A stretch of 64,000 nt of DNA. Origin: Temnothorax longispinosus. Its lineage: Eukaryota; Arthropoda; Insecta; Hymenoptera; Formicidae. The notes below the pieces were generated by a model. That model saw nothing but the letters and a program-made list of their open reading frames with translations. It was not told the DNA's origin and did not search any database. This document shows, in pieces, positions 1-11,552 of this stretch. Numbering within the stretch: position 1 is the stretch's first letter; the number at the start of each line of letters is the position of its first letter. The position numbers and the translations under genes are program-made. The DNA is taken from assembly GCF_030848805.1 (NCBI RefSeq), contig NC_092363.1:13982600-14046599 (forward strand), given 5' to 3'.

Positions 1-56
1 AATCGAAAAAAATTAAAAATGCTTATGTGACATGGATAACAATGACTTTACATATA

Positions 57-808
57 TCGGGTAAGCCAATAAGTCTGTGCGGTTTTTTGCCGATAGATGG
101 GTTAGGCGCTCTGAGCGTGACTAACGTCAGTTGAAATCTTTGAAGCGCATAATTGTTCGATATTTCAACGTGGCAATATTAAAAAAAAAAAAAAACGATT
201 AGATGTGTTTTGTATTATTGGCATCATTTGAAAGACTAATAATCGAAATGAACATTTTTGACATGTTATGTTTTTTTATTTTATAAAAGGCAATAATACG
301 GAGCAAACATATGTAAAGAGATATGTGCGTGTATATATGGCGAGGATGCCGTGAAAGAACGCACATGCCAAAGTGGTTTGCGAGATTTCGTTCTGAAGGT
401 TTTTTTATTTAAGCGCATCACGCTCAGGCTAGCCAGTTGAGATCGACAGCGACAATGACGGTAAATTCGGATGTATATTGTGCCCAATTGGACAAATTAA
501 ATGCAGTCATCCACACGAGAAGCGTCCAGAATTGGTGAATCGTCTTTCATCACGACAACGCCAGGCCACACACATTATTAAAAACTCGGGAAAAATTCTT
601 GGAGCTGGGCTATCCCAGCCCAGTCTTACCGCATCCTCCATATTCACCAGACTTTACCCCTTCAAAACATCACCTCTCTTTCGTTCCCTTTAGAATTCTT
701 TGAATGTACAGCGCTTTGGCCAATATATCGTTGAATAAAGGTATTGCCTTCCATAAAAAAAATCGTCTTTTATTTATGTAAAACCATACAGACTTGATGG
801 CCAACCTA
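57..808 (+). mobile_element. Internally deleted mariner-family element
   Basis: Imperfect terminal inverted repeats lie at about 57-88 (GTAAGCCAATAAGTCTGTG) and 780-808, whose complement reads GGCCATCAAGTCTGTATGG. This resembles mariner ends, which usually carry a GGT-TGGC..AAGT core. Only the C-terminal part of a transposase is recognisable between them. The 5' two thirds is missing or unrecognisable, so the copy cannot be autonomous. Confidence 0.6.
436..745 (+). pseudogene. Mariner transposase C-terminal fragment
   Basis: Conceptual translation, with frame changes, gives SDVYCAQLDKLNAVIH, then HDNARPHT (543-570 area), then LPHPPYSPDFTPSKHHLF. These are mariner transposase landmarks: HDNARPH carries the second catalytic aspartate, and PPYSPDL.P.D carries the third catalytic residue in a D,D34D-type enzyme. 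In this copy the last aspartate of the P.D motif reads as Lys (TPSKHH), so the catalytic triad appears broken as well as frameshifted. The family assignment is firm; the subfamily is not determined. Confidence 0.65.
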
Positions 809-1002
809 ATATTTATAATCATAGACGTATATATTAGACTGAACATTGCTATTGATCAAAGAGCTCTAGGCTGTAGGCAAGATCTTAAGGACAGAGATGC
901 TTATTGGGATGCTTTCCTTGTCTAATTGTATAATTGGTGGGGAGAAGGAAAAGTGAGGAGACAAGACAAGTATCCTAGTAAGCATATAACTCTGTTCTTT
1001 AA

Positions 1003-1578
1003 CCCTTCGTGGTCACACTTGACTACAGTTTCATAATAGTCACACCGGGGTCAAAGTGACCCCAACGACTTTAATCTCGGTCACCATTTTTACAGTTTTC
1101 ATTATTGCGACTTGAAAAAATTACTGAACCTTCTTGAAATGTTGTAAAACTTGCCGTAATATTAATTTTGTTCATTATTTAATATTAACATATTGAAAAA
1201 AATCGCAGTTAAAGTACATGAAAAATACCTTATTACTTTTAAATTTGTAACTTTTTAAATTATTGATATTTTTGGCTAAAAATTTATGACTGTACCCATG
1301 AGATGTAACACTTTTTGGAAAAAAATAGTACGGCAGTGTACGTTTCAAAAAAGATACTTGATTTGTGCAATACAAAGTGAATAATTTTTGGAAAAAAAAA
1401 AAAAAAAATGAACAAGCAATTCTCTCCGAGCCTAACAAACTGTCAGAAAATCAAGTAAAAAATGTCAATTTTCGATAAATGGCCGCACCATAAGGCCCGT
1501 TTCAACGCTTGGAGTTGATATGTAATTCTGCTTTGAAAAATTTTTGGGGTCATACTGACTCCCTGTAACCACGAAAAG
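1003..1578. mobile_element. piggyBac-type MITE (TTAA-flanked)
   Basis: TTAA at 999-1002 and 1579-1582 flanks inverted ends CCCTTCGTGGTCAC and (complement) CTTTTCGTGGTTAC. TTAA duplication and C-rich ends are typical of piggyBac. The interior (576 bp) has GGGGTCA and TGACCCC motifs near both ends and no transposase, so it is non-autonomous. Confidence 0.6.
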
Positions 1579-1589
1579 TTAAATCTTCC

Positions 1590-1836
1590 CAGACAGCACA
1601 TAAAACTAAAAGATGACGAAAAAATGTCTTTTTATAGCCTTTTCGGCTAGGCTAAAGATGACTAAAAGATGTCTAATATCGGATGTCTTTTAGTCATCTT
1701 ATAAGTTTTGGCTATAAAACGACATTTAGTGAGGACACGAGTCATCTTTTAGTCGACTTTAAGCTTTAACGAAAAGATATTTGTGCCGAAAAATTGTCAT
1801 TTTTTAGTCATCTTTTAGATATTTGTGCTCTCTGGA
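1590..1836. mobile_element. Small MITE with internal AAAGATGACT repeats
   Basis: Ends CCAGACAGCACA and (complement) CCAGAGAGCACA form an inverted repeat. The interior holds several direct and inverted copies of a motif like ACTAAAAGATG or CATCTTTTAGT, so the single strand can fold heavily. No target duplication is obvious and there is no ORF. Confidence 0.4.
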
Positions 1837-1959
1837 TGTCTACAGCTCTCCAATGACAATTAATGTTTAGTCCATTATACACGTCCATGTCTCTAATAAT
1901 ATATTTTTAAGTAAGATGAGATGAAAAGTAAAGCAAGAATTCTCTTTTATCTGATATTA

Positions 1960-2473
1960 AGGTGATGCTGGAGTTGTCTCTGTTTTACCGACATTTCTTT
2001 GTTGTCACGTAGCGTTGTATTAATTTGACAGAATTAAAAATCCTTTTTCAGATTTGCAGTACGCATACGCATCGATGATGCAGGGAAACTCTTGATTGAT
2101 ATAGAAAACAAGAAAAAATTACGGAATTACAGATTTCCTTACTTTTTTTTATCCTAATATGGCGTCTCAAGTTACAGCGATCGCTGTCAGTTCATCACAA
2201 GATGTTGTTCATATAAAAGATATACCATGATTGATACGAACGTGAAAACGAGTTTCTCTGAATTACACAACAAGAAAAACATTGATAAACCGTCCAAATC
2301 GAGATTAAAAGTCTAATATAAGAGTATATAATGTATATGACGATTCGTGCGTATGTGTGCATGCAATGTAGACGCTATCCTTGTCTATATCCTTGTCTAT
2401 ACAAGGACATGTATAGGTTGATAACATGGAAATGGTAATTTTGTCGGTTATACAGACGGCTCCAGCATCACCT
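1960..2473. mobile_element. TA-flanked MITE (Tc1/mariner-like)
   Basis: Inverted termini AGGTGATGCTGGAG at both ends, extending imperfectly to about 35 bp, with TA dinucleotides at 1958-1959 and 2474-2475. That is the Tc1/mariner duplication pattern. The 514-bp interior contains no recognisable coding sequence. Confidence 0.6.
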
Positions 2474-2475
2474 TA

Positions 2476-3440
2476 ACATTGATTAAATACATATTTACAA
2501 AAAATATTTCAATATAGGCATGCAAATAACCATCACCTCCTATAAACGAATATTGCTTATATACATATATATGCTCGTAAAAATATTCAAATATAAAATA
2601 TAGATTGTATATAGATCATTTTATACATGTATCTTACTATTGATATTTTTAGATTGTAAGGCAATTACAAATTATTTAAAAATATATTACTTGCGTGATA
2701 TATTAACACTTTAGTGTTTTGTTATACTCTTTTTCTTTCTTTTCTTCTCCTCTTTATATTATTAAAAAAAAAAACCGTTTAATCTATAAATAAGATGGAC
2801 AAATTTAAGCTTTAAAATAGAAATAAAGAATTATAAATAGACTAAAACAGAAATTATTTCCGGCATAGCTTTTTAAATATTAGATGATCTTTTAGTATTA
2901 AGATGATAATAAATAATCAATGTTAATAATTTTTAATGTTGATAATTTTAGAATAAAACATAATTTTAGAAATACTATCAAACTTTCCAACTTTTAGTTT
3001 TTTCATTATACACTACAAGTTATCTCAACAAGTGACAATTTTAATTTTAAACAAAACTGACTTTTTTATACATGTACATTGTTGTTTTCTCGCACTTGAC
3101 CCTATTTCTTTATCAAAAGTGATGTGCTAAAGAGTGATTTCTTATCATGAATTTCATACAAACTAAAAGATGCAAGAATACGCAATAAAAAAGCCACGCA
3201 ATAAAAATAAAAATTGTTATCTAAAAAAATACAGATAATCTTAGGACAAGGATACACAAATGTCGCTACCTAATATTCTGATGGGACTTTGCATAAAAAA
3301 AGTGTTTTAAGCTTTTGCTTCAACACTTTTCGCAAAGATGATTCAAAAGACAGATGGTCATAATATGTACTTTAGCTATTCTCTCCTGTATATATACATT
3401 TGAAAATGCTGTAATAAGACATGAGACTAAAATAATTAAA
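2476..3440. other. AT-rich stretch without recognisable genes
   Basis: Mostly A/T-rich sequence with short homopolymers. I see no ORF with family features, no tRNA and no clear repeat boundaries. The right end may be the 3' untranslated side of the decayed reverse-strand gene that follows. Confidence 0.5.
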
Positions 3441-3449
3441 AATCTGCAG

Positions 3450-4924
3450 GAGGGACAATGAGAGTAAAAATAAAAGTTGGTAGTACAACATGCACCTGTA
3501 ATTAATTCACCATACGACTCATCTCCCTTATCTATATCTGTATTTCTTGCATCACCAGTGCAATGTCCCGTCACAATTTGTTCCCAGTTCTTTTCTGTAA
3601 TACCGAAAGATGTTGGATTTCGTGCGGGAACGGCGTGAGGTTCAAAGCGTGCGCGATATCCTCCGGAGGCAAAGTGAGATATCGTCTCTGTCTCTTCAAA
3701 ATATCCATCTCAAAGTCATCCGACTTTGATTGGCTCCGAACCACCCTCGTCCGTTTAGCATTCCTCACGCCGCTTGATTCTTTGCTGTGATAATTTTGAC
3801 GTTTCTCGCATAGTTGTTGATATTTTCCGCAATGACACGTTTTGTGATATTTTTTAAGCACTGTCTTCTCTTATAGCATCAAGACGCTCGCATTTTGGTA
3901 TGGTGGAGATTACCGTGCACATCTTTTTGTCTTTCTCAGAATCGTTTTTCTCCCCTGCGCCGCACGTCATATCTTTTGGATAAAACAGTTTCAGTCGTTT
4001 GCTTTTCGGTTCAGTCATACGATCCAGTTTGATCACACTCTTTTTTAGAGAGCTGTCGTCCAATGTCATCCGTGAATTGTCACATTGGTTCTCATTTTCA
4101 TTACATGAATCAATATTTTTGGATTTTATTTTGTCATCTTGTTCTAAAGAATTATTTTCATCTTTTTTGGAAATAATATTGCATTTAGATGATGACGATT
4201 TCGCTGGAGATACATTTAACTTTATGGAATCAAGCACGGTAGGTTTTTTATTCCTTAAACATGGGTTCAAATTTAATGATGCACGATTTTCCATGTTTTC
4301 GGCAATATCTAGTATTTTTTTCTCCCAACTAAATTTATCTTCACTCAAAAATTTTCCTTTGGATTTCGAACGAGCTTCTTCTTCCGAATCAATTAGTTTC
4401 ACACAATTTTGTATATTAAAGTTGCTTTTTACTTTTTAATTTGAATATCGACTTGATTTTAAAGACGTATCATCTTTGGCTGTAATATTGTTAATAGTTT
4501 CTGGTACCTTCTTCTGATTTATCTGATCTTTATTGAAAGATGCACAGTCGTCTTTCGATTTTGAACATGTTCTTTCTGGCTCAAATGTAGCAATACTATA
4601 TTTATTCAATGAAGACGAATCATTGAGAATTAAAGTGCTACAGCATATTTTATTAACGTGTTTGGAATTTATACGTTTGTGTAATAAAACATTTGGGTTA
4701 TCGCGTTTTATGCTTAAAGTTCTAGGCGGTGCCAAGGGCGGAGTTACTGTATGTTTAGGTATCTTTAGAGATTCCGAAGCGCAAAGTCTACTCGAGTTAA
4801 TCTTTCGAGGCTTGGGAAGGGGTGCATATTCTCCAACTAGTTTGAATAAAGAAACAAAAAAACAACCATCACCGAAAAAATACAAGGTAGCAAAATATGA
4901 AACAAGCAAAGGAAAACTGATCAA
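3450..4924 (-). pseudogene. Unrecognised coding region, C-terminal segment, broken
   Basis: From 4924 down to about 3854 a single reverse frame is open except for one in-frame TAA at 4436-4438. It then continues after a one-base shift near 3860 (CHCGKYQQLCEKRQNY, RYLTLPPEDIAHALNL), and probably after another near 3590 (NWEQIVTGHCTGDARNTD). Composition is Ser/Lys/Asp-rich and non-repetitive, with a proline patch (PPLAPPRTLS) near the start, as in a disordered nuclear or cytoskeletal protein. I do not recognise the family. The breaks suggest decay, though some junctions could be small introns or sequence errors. Confidence 0.4.
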
Positions 4925-5977
4925 AGTGTATCCATGCCGATTGAAGCAAAAAGAAAGATCAGATATCGCCTAGGTGTAAATCCAAATAAAAAGTGCAGAA
5001 CCAAGTTTTAAACAAAGTTTTACTTTACGTTTTATTTATGTAACTTGGCATAATTTTTCAAGTCGAGAAATGTTGATGTTTATTTAAAAAGTATGAAAAA
5101 AGAACAAAGTAATAAAATTACATGTATTTTTTAAATTTATTACAATTGGCAGCTCAAAATTAAATAAATAAAAATCTTTTTGACGCATATATACAAATCT
5201 TGAAAAAGATTAGCTAAAAATGTTGTAAAGTTTACTGAAAAGATGTGAATAAAAATGCGGTTAACTTGTCAAGCAAAATGCTAGCAGTATTCCAGCAAAT
5301 CAGTAGCAGATTCAATCAGACAGATTTCAGTAGATTAGTATCAACTATATCACTATAATGAAGTTTAGCTTGTGCTTTATCAGCAGAATAATTTCATGGA
5401 TTGGCAGTAAAAATCAAGCAGAATCTTTCATTTTACATTTAAATGAAATACTTTTTAATTTAAATAATTTGAAAATGTTTTTCAATTTCTGCCGCCAATT
5501 TGTGATGTTATTCTGTTGTTCGATTTTATTACACACATTTCTAGTGGCCCACAAAATTTGTAAAAGCACTATGTAAAATCTTTTTGAGAAATTTGGCCAT
5601 CTAGGAACATGACTTGTGGTTCAAGTCGGTGAAGGTGCACATTTTTTAAATATGTATATAATGTATTTTTAGAAATTTTTGATTTTGGTAATTTTATTAT
5701 AATCTTTATTTTAGTTTAATTAATTTAATTTTAAGGTTAAATATCAATGATATAAAGTTAAAAATTAGGGGCAAAGAAAGATGATGTGCAGAAAAAACTC
5801 GAGGAGAAGTATATTCTAAAAAATGGAGAAAAACTAAAGATCACAAATCTAGATTTATTCTAATAGAATGTATAATTACATACAATTAGATTTTAAACAA
5901 ATTCGCCGATTCTATTCTCGAGAATCGAATTCAACTGCACTAAGAAACGATTCCAGCTTTCATTCGATTCTTGACGA
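4925..5977. other. AT-rich gap within the decayed gene
   Basis: About 1 kb of A/T-rich sequence separates two reverse-strand coding-like blocks. No domain or element ends are visible. It may be an intron of the decayed gene or an old insertion. Confidence 0.35.
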
Positions 5978-6722
5978 CTAACCAGCGACCAGGCGGTGCG
6001 GTGGTTCCAAAATACTCAACTTTCTCTCTTGCAACTTGTTTTCGGTATAATTTGTAATAGGCAATGTAGGTAACTTGTCGATGTCACTGGAAACGGATTC
6101 CGTAGCCTTCACTTGGATATCTAATGGTTTCGTAGAGATTGCGAATATTTGCAAAGTGCTCAAAGGCGCGGGAGGGTACAAATTGTTTTCCGCATACTGC
6201 TCCGAACAATTACAAGATTTTCGATTTTCATTAGAAATTATGCAACTTTTGTAGCACCTTGTCCCATACTTGTCCATCTAATTTTGGAGAGTAAGATGGA
6301 AATTCCAACAAACTCGGTGTTTTGGAATATTTTAAATTTAAACGACGACTTTGTGTTGACATTAAACTTGGTTTTTCGAAAAAACTCTGTAATTTGATTT
6401 TTCTCAAAGTCATATCATTTTGAAAACTCGTGCTACATACTGAGACTTTCTTACCATATTTACCGCGACAAATTAAACTGCTGCTATGTGATAATTTTGG
6501 ATTGTATGTACTTTTCAGTACGTTACATTCCATGTTTTCTACGTTCAATTTTGTGCCATCTAGATTTATCAATGTTTGTATTCTCGCTAATTGCTTGTTT
6601 GTATAATCATATCCTCTCGTGTAAGCGTTGGCAGTTGGAAATGGGCAATATGGGCATTTGCTCAATCTATTCGCGAGAAGCTCACGATTGTCAAAAGAGA
6701 AATTGTTCCTCCGCGATATTCA
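5978..6722 (-). pseudogene. Unrecognised coding region, middle segment, frameshifted
   Basis: A reverse frame opening near 6722 reads RNNFSFDNRELLANR and continues CPYCPFPTANAYTRGYDY to a stop at 6231. The sense of the protein appears to resume in another frame to 5978 (YPPAPLSTLQIFAISTKPL). CPYC could be half of a zinc site but no partner cysteines are evident. Codon usage and lack of repeats look like a real host protein that has decayed, or exons with unrecognised borders. Function unknown. Confidence 0.35.
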
Positions 6723-6739
6723 CGTGAGTTTAATTAAAT

Positions 6740-7497
6740 CTTTCTAAAACCTTGAGAATTTTGACAAATTTGGGGTAGTTGCTGTTACATCTCGGATTCG
6801 AGTCTTGGTAGCGATACCAACTGAAACATTGTTTGCAAAGTTAATGCTTGTAGAAACATCATCTTGTGAGCAGCATTTTTGGATAGCAGCATGTAATCTG
6901 TTTCTCTCCAAAAGTCTATATGCTTTCTCGGATATAATGTAACACGGGACGTTTTTTCGTTAACGTTTGTACCTTGACCGACTTGAGATGTTTTGAGGTT
7001 TTGGAATTACAGAACAAAGCGTCAAAGTTACTGGCAGCATGTGCTAGCTTACCTCTCTTTGTTGCTACTTTAGCTTGCTCTACTCTCGGGGTGGCTTCTA
7101 CATCAGGCGTGATCACTTTTGCTTTAACGACCTCAGAGTTTTCCAAATCTGATTTAGAACGCGCCTCGGGATTCGCTTCAGTAGTACAATTCTGTTGAAC
7201 GCCGCAATCAAACTTGCACGGTGCAATTTCTAGCTCCAATTTGCGGTGGATGCCAATGTTGGAATTAACTTTTGGGCAGTCGATATCAGAGCTGGCTTTC
7301 GACAGAGCACCAATATCTGATGACGGTTTCGAAGGTTCTATATCGGATGTTGACGATTCCTCGGAATCGGTGATGCGTTCTAAAGCCTGTGTGGAAATGG
7401 CCGACGAAAGTGGTCTGGGCGTCGGCGGAGGAGGAGCTGCTCTCTTCTTTCCAAGACCTATGCAAATGATTTTTCGTTGACTTTTAATATTGTGCAA
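6740..7497 (-). pseudogene. Unrecognised coding region, N-terminal segment, frameshifted
   Basis: The reverse frame from 7497 includes a plausible splice acceptor before GLGKKRAAPPPPTPRPLS, an acidic/Ser-rich stretch, then a basic end. The listed frame stops at 6916. A one-base slip in an A-run near 6958 would continue it as CYIISEKAYRLLERNR, then INFANNVSVGIATKTRIRD to about 6750, which reads like real protein. The proline tract resembles that in the 4.9-kb block, supporting one gene running 7.5 to 3.4 kb on the reverse strand. Family not recognised. Confidence 0.4.
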
Positions 7498-7512
7498 AAC
7501 AATAATGTTTTT

Positions 7513-7635
7513 TATACATGTACACGCACCGGCATAAATGATGTCCCGCGGCGGCTAAATATGCGTGTGCTTACATATACGTAACCTTGCTGCCGAGGGA
7601 CGTTATTTCTGCCGGTGCGCGTACATGTAAAAATA
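7513..7635. repeat. Palindromic micro-element
   Basis: Left arm ACATGTACACGCACCGGC and right arm GCCGGTGCGCGTACATGT are near-perfect inverted copies. Pairing extends inward through the GTCCC/GGGAC region, making a hairpin of about 45-bp arms. It looks like a small MITE; TA-like flanks are possible but not certain. Confidence 0.55.
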
Positions 7636-7639
7636 AAAT

Positions 7640-8720
7640 TCCGCTTGGTTGTGGATAATTATTTGAACAATAGGGAGAAAATGGACTGGATAATTAATTG
7701 GCGAGCTTTAGATTATTGATCTCTTGCCCCATATGTTGTTCCATATACGTAAACTCGAAAAAAAACCAATATAAATTAATTTTGAATGTAATTGACTAAA
7801 TTGTGTGATTAATTTAAAAATATTCACCATTGCAATATAAAAATGAATAAGCATAAAGTGACTTGAGAATATTTTCAATCACCCCATCTTTCTTTTCTTT
7901 GCGATATGAGCACGCCAAGGTTTTATGTTTTATTTTAATTTCAAGTCCGTTTTATACGGCTCAGAATTTGCGTGAAATCACAAGAATCACAAACAAATTT
8001 TTTATTAATTAAACATGTATATAGTAGCTTGAAAATTTTTATATTTTTTTATATTTTTTCTTGAAAATTTTTATATATTTTTGTGAAAAACACAAAGTTT
8101 AGAATACTAGTTTTAGCTAGAAAATTGGTACGTACGAAGCTCAAAAGTTATCCGCGCTATAATTACGTCTCCAGATCAGCTTCCATTACAGCAGTAATCA
8201 CAGAACATTACAGATTTTTTTTTGCTTCGGCCTCTTTTAGACACGAGGGAAAAGTATAGTATAAGGCGAACCTGCACGCGGACTTTTTTGCCAGCCAGCA
8301 CTCACATTTTTCACTTTCCCGAGCTCAATTTTGCGAATTTCTTAAAAAACCAAACTGGGAAATATTCTTGAAAGATCACGCAGAATATGTAAAAAAAAAA
8401 AAAAAAAAAATTGAATTTTTCGAAATTTTAAACCTTACCATCCCTCTTATCGCTTACTTTCTACCCTCGCGATTGAAATGGGACTTGAAATGATTTAGGT
8501 ACACGGGATTATTTAAAGTTGGTCAGATTTGCTGCAAAATTCCCAGGAGCACCAGAATTCAGAATCATTATTTTGGTAGCTTGATGATGGAATCTCCCGA
8601 CCAAACTAATAATATAATTGCATTTGCATATATTTCTATGGATAATGTTTCTGAATGTTTCCACAATTGCCCCTGTTTGCAGCAACTATAGCAGCGGCTT
8701 GGTGCATTTCCACTTTATCG
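7640..8720. other. AT-rich stretch without recognisable features
   Basis: A/T-rich DNA with poly-A/T runs (for example near 8392-8410). I see no ORF, RNA gene or element ends. Confidence 0.5.
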
Positions 8721-8721
8721 T

Positions 8722-10508
8722 TACACTATTGGAAAATTTGTGTTAAATATAACATGTATCACATGTCCCAAACGGTCCATTCAAATTTTTGTGTTAATTT
8801 AACATAATATGGATGTGTTAAATAATAACACCCCAGTGAACACATTTCATAACGGCAATATAACATGGAAGTTACATGTAATATCACAATGTTATTCTTG
8901 TGATATATAAGGGCTACATAACATGGAAGAAACATGCAAATCAACATTTGTTATATGCAGGTAATAAAACTGTTAACATTTTTTTTTGCGTTACAGTTAT
9001 GTAACAAAAATTGTGTAATTGTTACGTAACACGCTTGGATCAATGTTGGTACAACTAGTAATATTCTGGTAATATTAATGGAGTGTAACGGAATAACATA
9101 TTAATATAAGACTGTTGATTTGCTTACTGCTCACGTTTTTTATGTGCCCGGGCTTTTAAACCCTGCATCGTTTTATTTTGCTAGAGTTAATAATGATCTG
9201 CGCTTTTCATCATAAATTTTCAATTGTTTTTAAATATATATATTTTGTTTGAAAGGTTTAATATTGTGCAGAGGCCCTTTAGTTTGCCTTGAGGCAAAAA
9301 TTATAATTTACAAAATACATAATTTATAATTAATAATTATTAATAATTTACAAGATGATTATAATTTATATATGATCAATTTATATAATCGTCCATCCAT
9401 ATCGGTAAATAACGTAATTAATCATTATGATGCATATTACCATTACATGTACCAATTTAGTAGAATGCATTTACGTACTGCTTCTATGTACATGTAATAG
9501 ATATAATGTCAATATTAAAAATTTGTGCAGCTATATACTCTTCTTAAACTGAATTTGTTTCTTGAGATAATTTTTGAAAATCTATATATTTGCGCTGGTA
9601 ACATATGTAACATGTGTAGATTATATAAAACACTTTTATCAAATTAAAAAGTAGTCTACCACGTAAGGCAGTTGGCTCACGATCCAGAGGTCCCGAGTTC
9701 AAATCCCACCAAGGTAAGTGTGTTTTATATGTGTTTTTAAATACGAGAAAATATTTATAATCATAGACTGCATCTTAAGAAACAAATTTAGTTGAAAAAT
9801 GGTAATAAAATCTCGAAAAAAAAATAATTTTTTACGCTCATTATTACAGCTAGTACAACAGTTGGTGCTGTAACTGTTACGTAATAGTTGATTAACACGT
9901 TATGTAACATGTTATATTGCCGAGTCGGAAATTGTAACTTACATGTAAGTTACATGTAACACTCTGGTTGATATAACCTGTTATATTCGGTTACATTGCC
10001 GTTGCATTGCTACTATATTACTGTGTTTACTGGGACCGATACTATGTTTAAATATTTCAGTAGAAAAGAAATTAATTCTGATTGTAATTTGAGGTTAATT
10101 ATGTGTACAATTATGTCAAAGTTGAGATAAAATCAACATTCTTTTTCTGTAAATTTTTATTCCCAGTTTTGTTGTTAAGTAAAATCAAAACACTCTTTTT
10201 CTGTAATTTTTAACATGATTAACAAATACGTTCAAATTGTGTTTCTTTAACATGATTTTTAAATTATTTTAATAATTTTATATTTTTAAGTTTAATTAAC
10301 ATGGCAGGCACATGTTGTATCTACACATGTATGTGTTGATTATTTTACATAAAAATTTTAACAAGGACCTTTTTTAACAAAAGTTTTCCAACGGTGCAAT
10401 GTTTATTTTTGTTAAATCTACACATGTATGCGTTGATTATTATTTTACATTTAAATTTTAACAAGGACTTGTTTAACAAAACTACAAAAGTTTTTCAACG
10501 GTGTAATG
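8722..10508. repeat. Old low-complexity repeat with ACACCGTTGGAAAA-like ends
   Basis: The left edge ACACTATTGGAAAA resembles the complement of two right-side copies (around 10375-10400 and 10480-10508) reading GTTTTCCAACGGTG-type sequence. The interior is rich in TAACATG, GTTACGTAAC and similar short inverted words. A later MITE (9537-9811) sits inside. Boundaries are approximate and no coding sequence is present. Confidence 0.35.
9537..9811. mobile_element. MITE with tRNA-like core, copy 1
   Basis: Inverted ends ACTGAATTTGTTTCTTGAGAT and (complement) an AACTAAATTTGTTTCTTAAGAT-type arm enclose a central block with a tRNA 3'-half look: GATCCAGAGGTCCCGAG followed by GTTCAAATC (9697-9705). The latter matches the Pol III B-box consensus GWTCRANNC. 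A second, nearly identical copy is at 35099-35382. The T-stem does not pair well, so this is a derived sequence and not a working tRNA gene. Confidence 0.6.
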
Positions 10509-11010
10509 TTTATTTTTATAAGGTAATATATAAATAAATAAATATATATATATACTCGCGACAATATTTAAATAAATATTTAATTTTAAATAATGAATAA
10601 AAAGTTTGATGCCATAGGACGTATGTTTTAAAACAACGAGTTTCTTAAACACACAATTTTAATATGAATTTTATATTTGTATGTTACAGAATCAACGTAG
10701 CTACGTGGCAGATATACGTCCGCTGTTGCGCATCGGTGTCGGTGAGTGATTTTATTTATTGAGGTACGGAATGATGGGAATATACGCTCTTTGCGCGCGT
10801 CATGTAACGAAAATTTCTAAATTAAATTAAAACAACTCCATTATATATGTATAATAACTCGCTTTAGACGATCCATAACTTTCAAGTCAAAGTCTAAAAT
10901 TTTCAAGTAAACTTTAAGATGGAGTAGACAATATCCAAAAATCTATCGTGTAAACACTACAAACGAACAAAAGTTCTGAAAGAGATATGTATATGTATAT
11001 TGCTGTAATT
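10509..11010. other. Intergenic stretch, nothing recognised
   Basis: AT-rich sequence with a short TA run near 10540 and a somewhat GC-richer patch around 10690-10745. No feature can be supported. Confidence 0.45.
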
Positions 11011-11017
11011 GTTAATT

Positions 11018-11360
11018 AGGTTTAAGCGGTTCGCTCATTGGGGGGGGCTTCGCCCCCCCCAACCCCCCCACTGGGGGGGGCTTCGCCCCCCCAGACCCCC
11101 CCCAAGGCTACGCGGACAGAGTTTGTGCGGACAGGGGCTGGGTGACTGGGGGGGCTTGCCCCCCCAGACCCCCCCGAGGCTGCGCGGACAGAGTTTGTGC
11201 GGACAGGGGCTGGGTGCTGGGGGGGCTTTGCCCCCCCAGACCCCCCCCGAGGCTGCGCGGACAGAGTTTGTGCGGACAGGGGCTGGGTGACTGGGGGGGG
11301 CTTTGCCCCCCCCAGACCCCCCCCGAGGATGCGTGGGCAGGGGCTGTGCGGACAGTGTTT
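11018..11360. repeat. GC-rich hairpin minisatellite, locus 1
   Basis: About four units of 72-74 bp start near 11105, 11177, 11250 and 11324. Each contains GAGGCTGCGCGGACAG, GTTTGTGCGGACAGGGGC and a self-complementary G7-CTTCG-C7 or G7-CTTTG-C7 hairpin. The array is introduced by GGTTTAAGCGGTTCGCTCAT. The same introduction and units recur at 40320-40735. Proline/glycine-rich ORFs over it are artefacts of the repeat. Confidence 0.75.
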
Positions 11361-11552
11361 TGGGGTTTGATATCATCTTGATACATTTCCAGGTAATACT
11401 CTTAAGCACGAATATTTCCTTGTTCATTTTTATATACTTTTTCATAATATATGTAATATATCTCAAATATAATGTATTTCTTGTGTTATACAGCAACCAA
11501 AAATACAAAACTGCTTCGTCCTCCCAACCAAACAATTTAGTATATTTTATGT

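Noticed and set aside
9661..9715. Functional tRNA gene
   Set aside because: Only the B-box region matches; T-stem and anticodon stem do not pair properly and no terminator is placed.
11018..11360. Bacterial horizontal transfer suggested by GC content
   Set aside because: No bacterial gene content; a second copy lies inside a LINE, so it is a genomic repeat.
11009..11535. Pro/Gly/Arg-rich ORFs on both strands over the GC minisatellite
   Set aside because: They arise because the unit has open frames in both directions; no homology and no gene signals.
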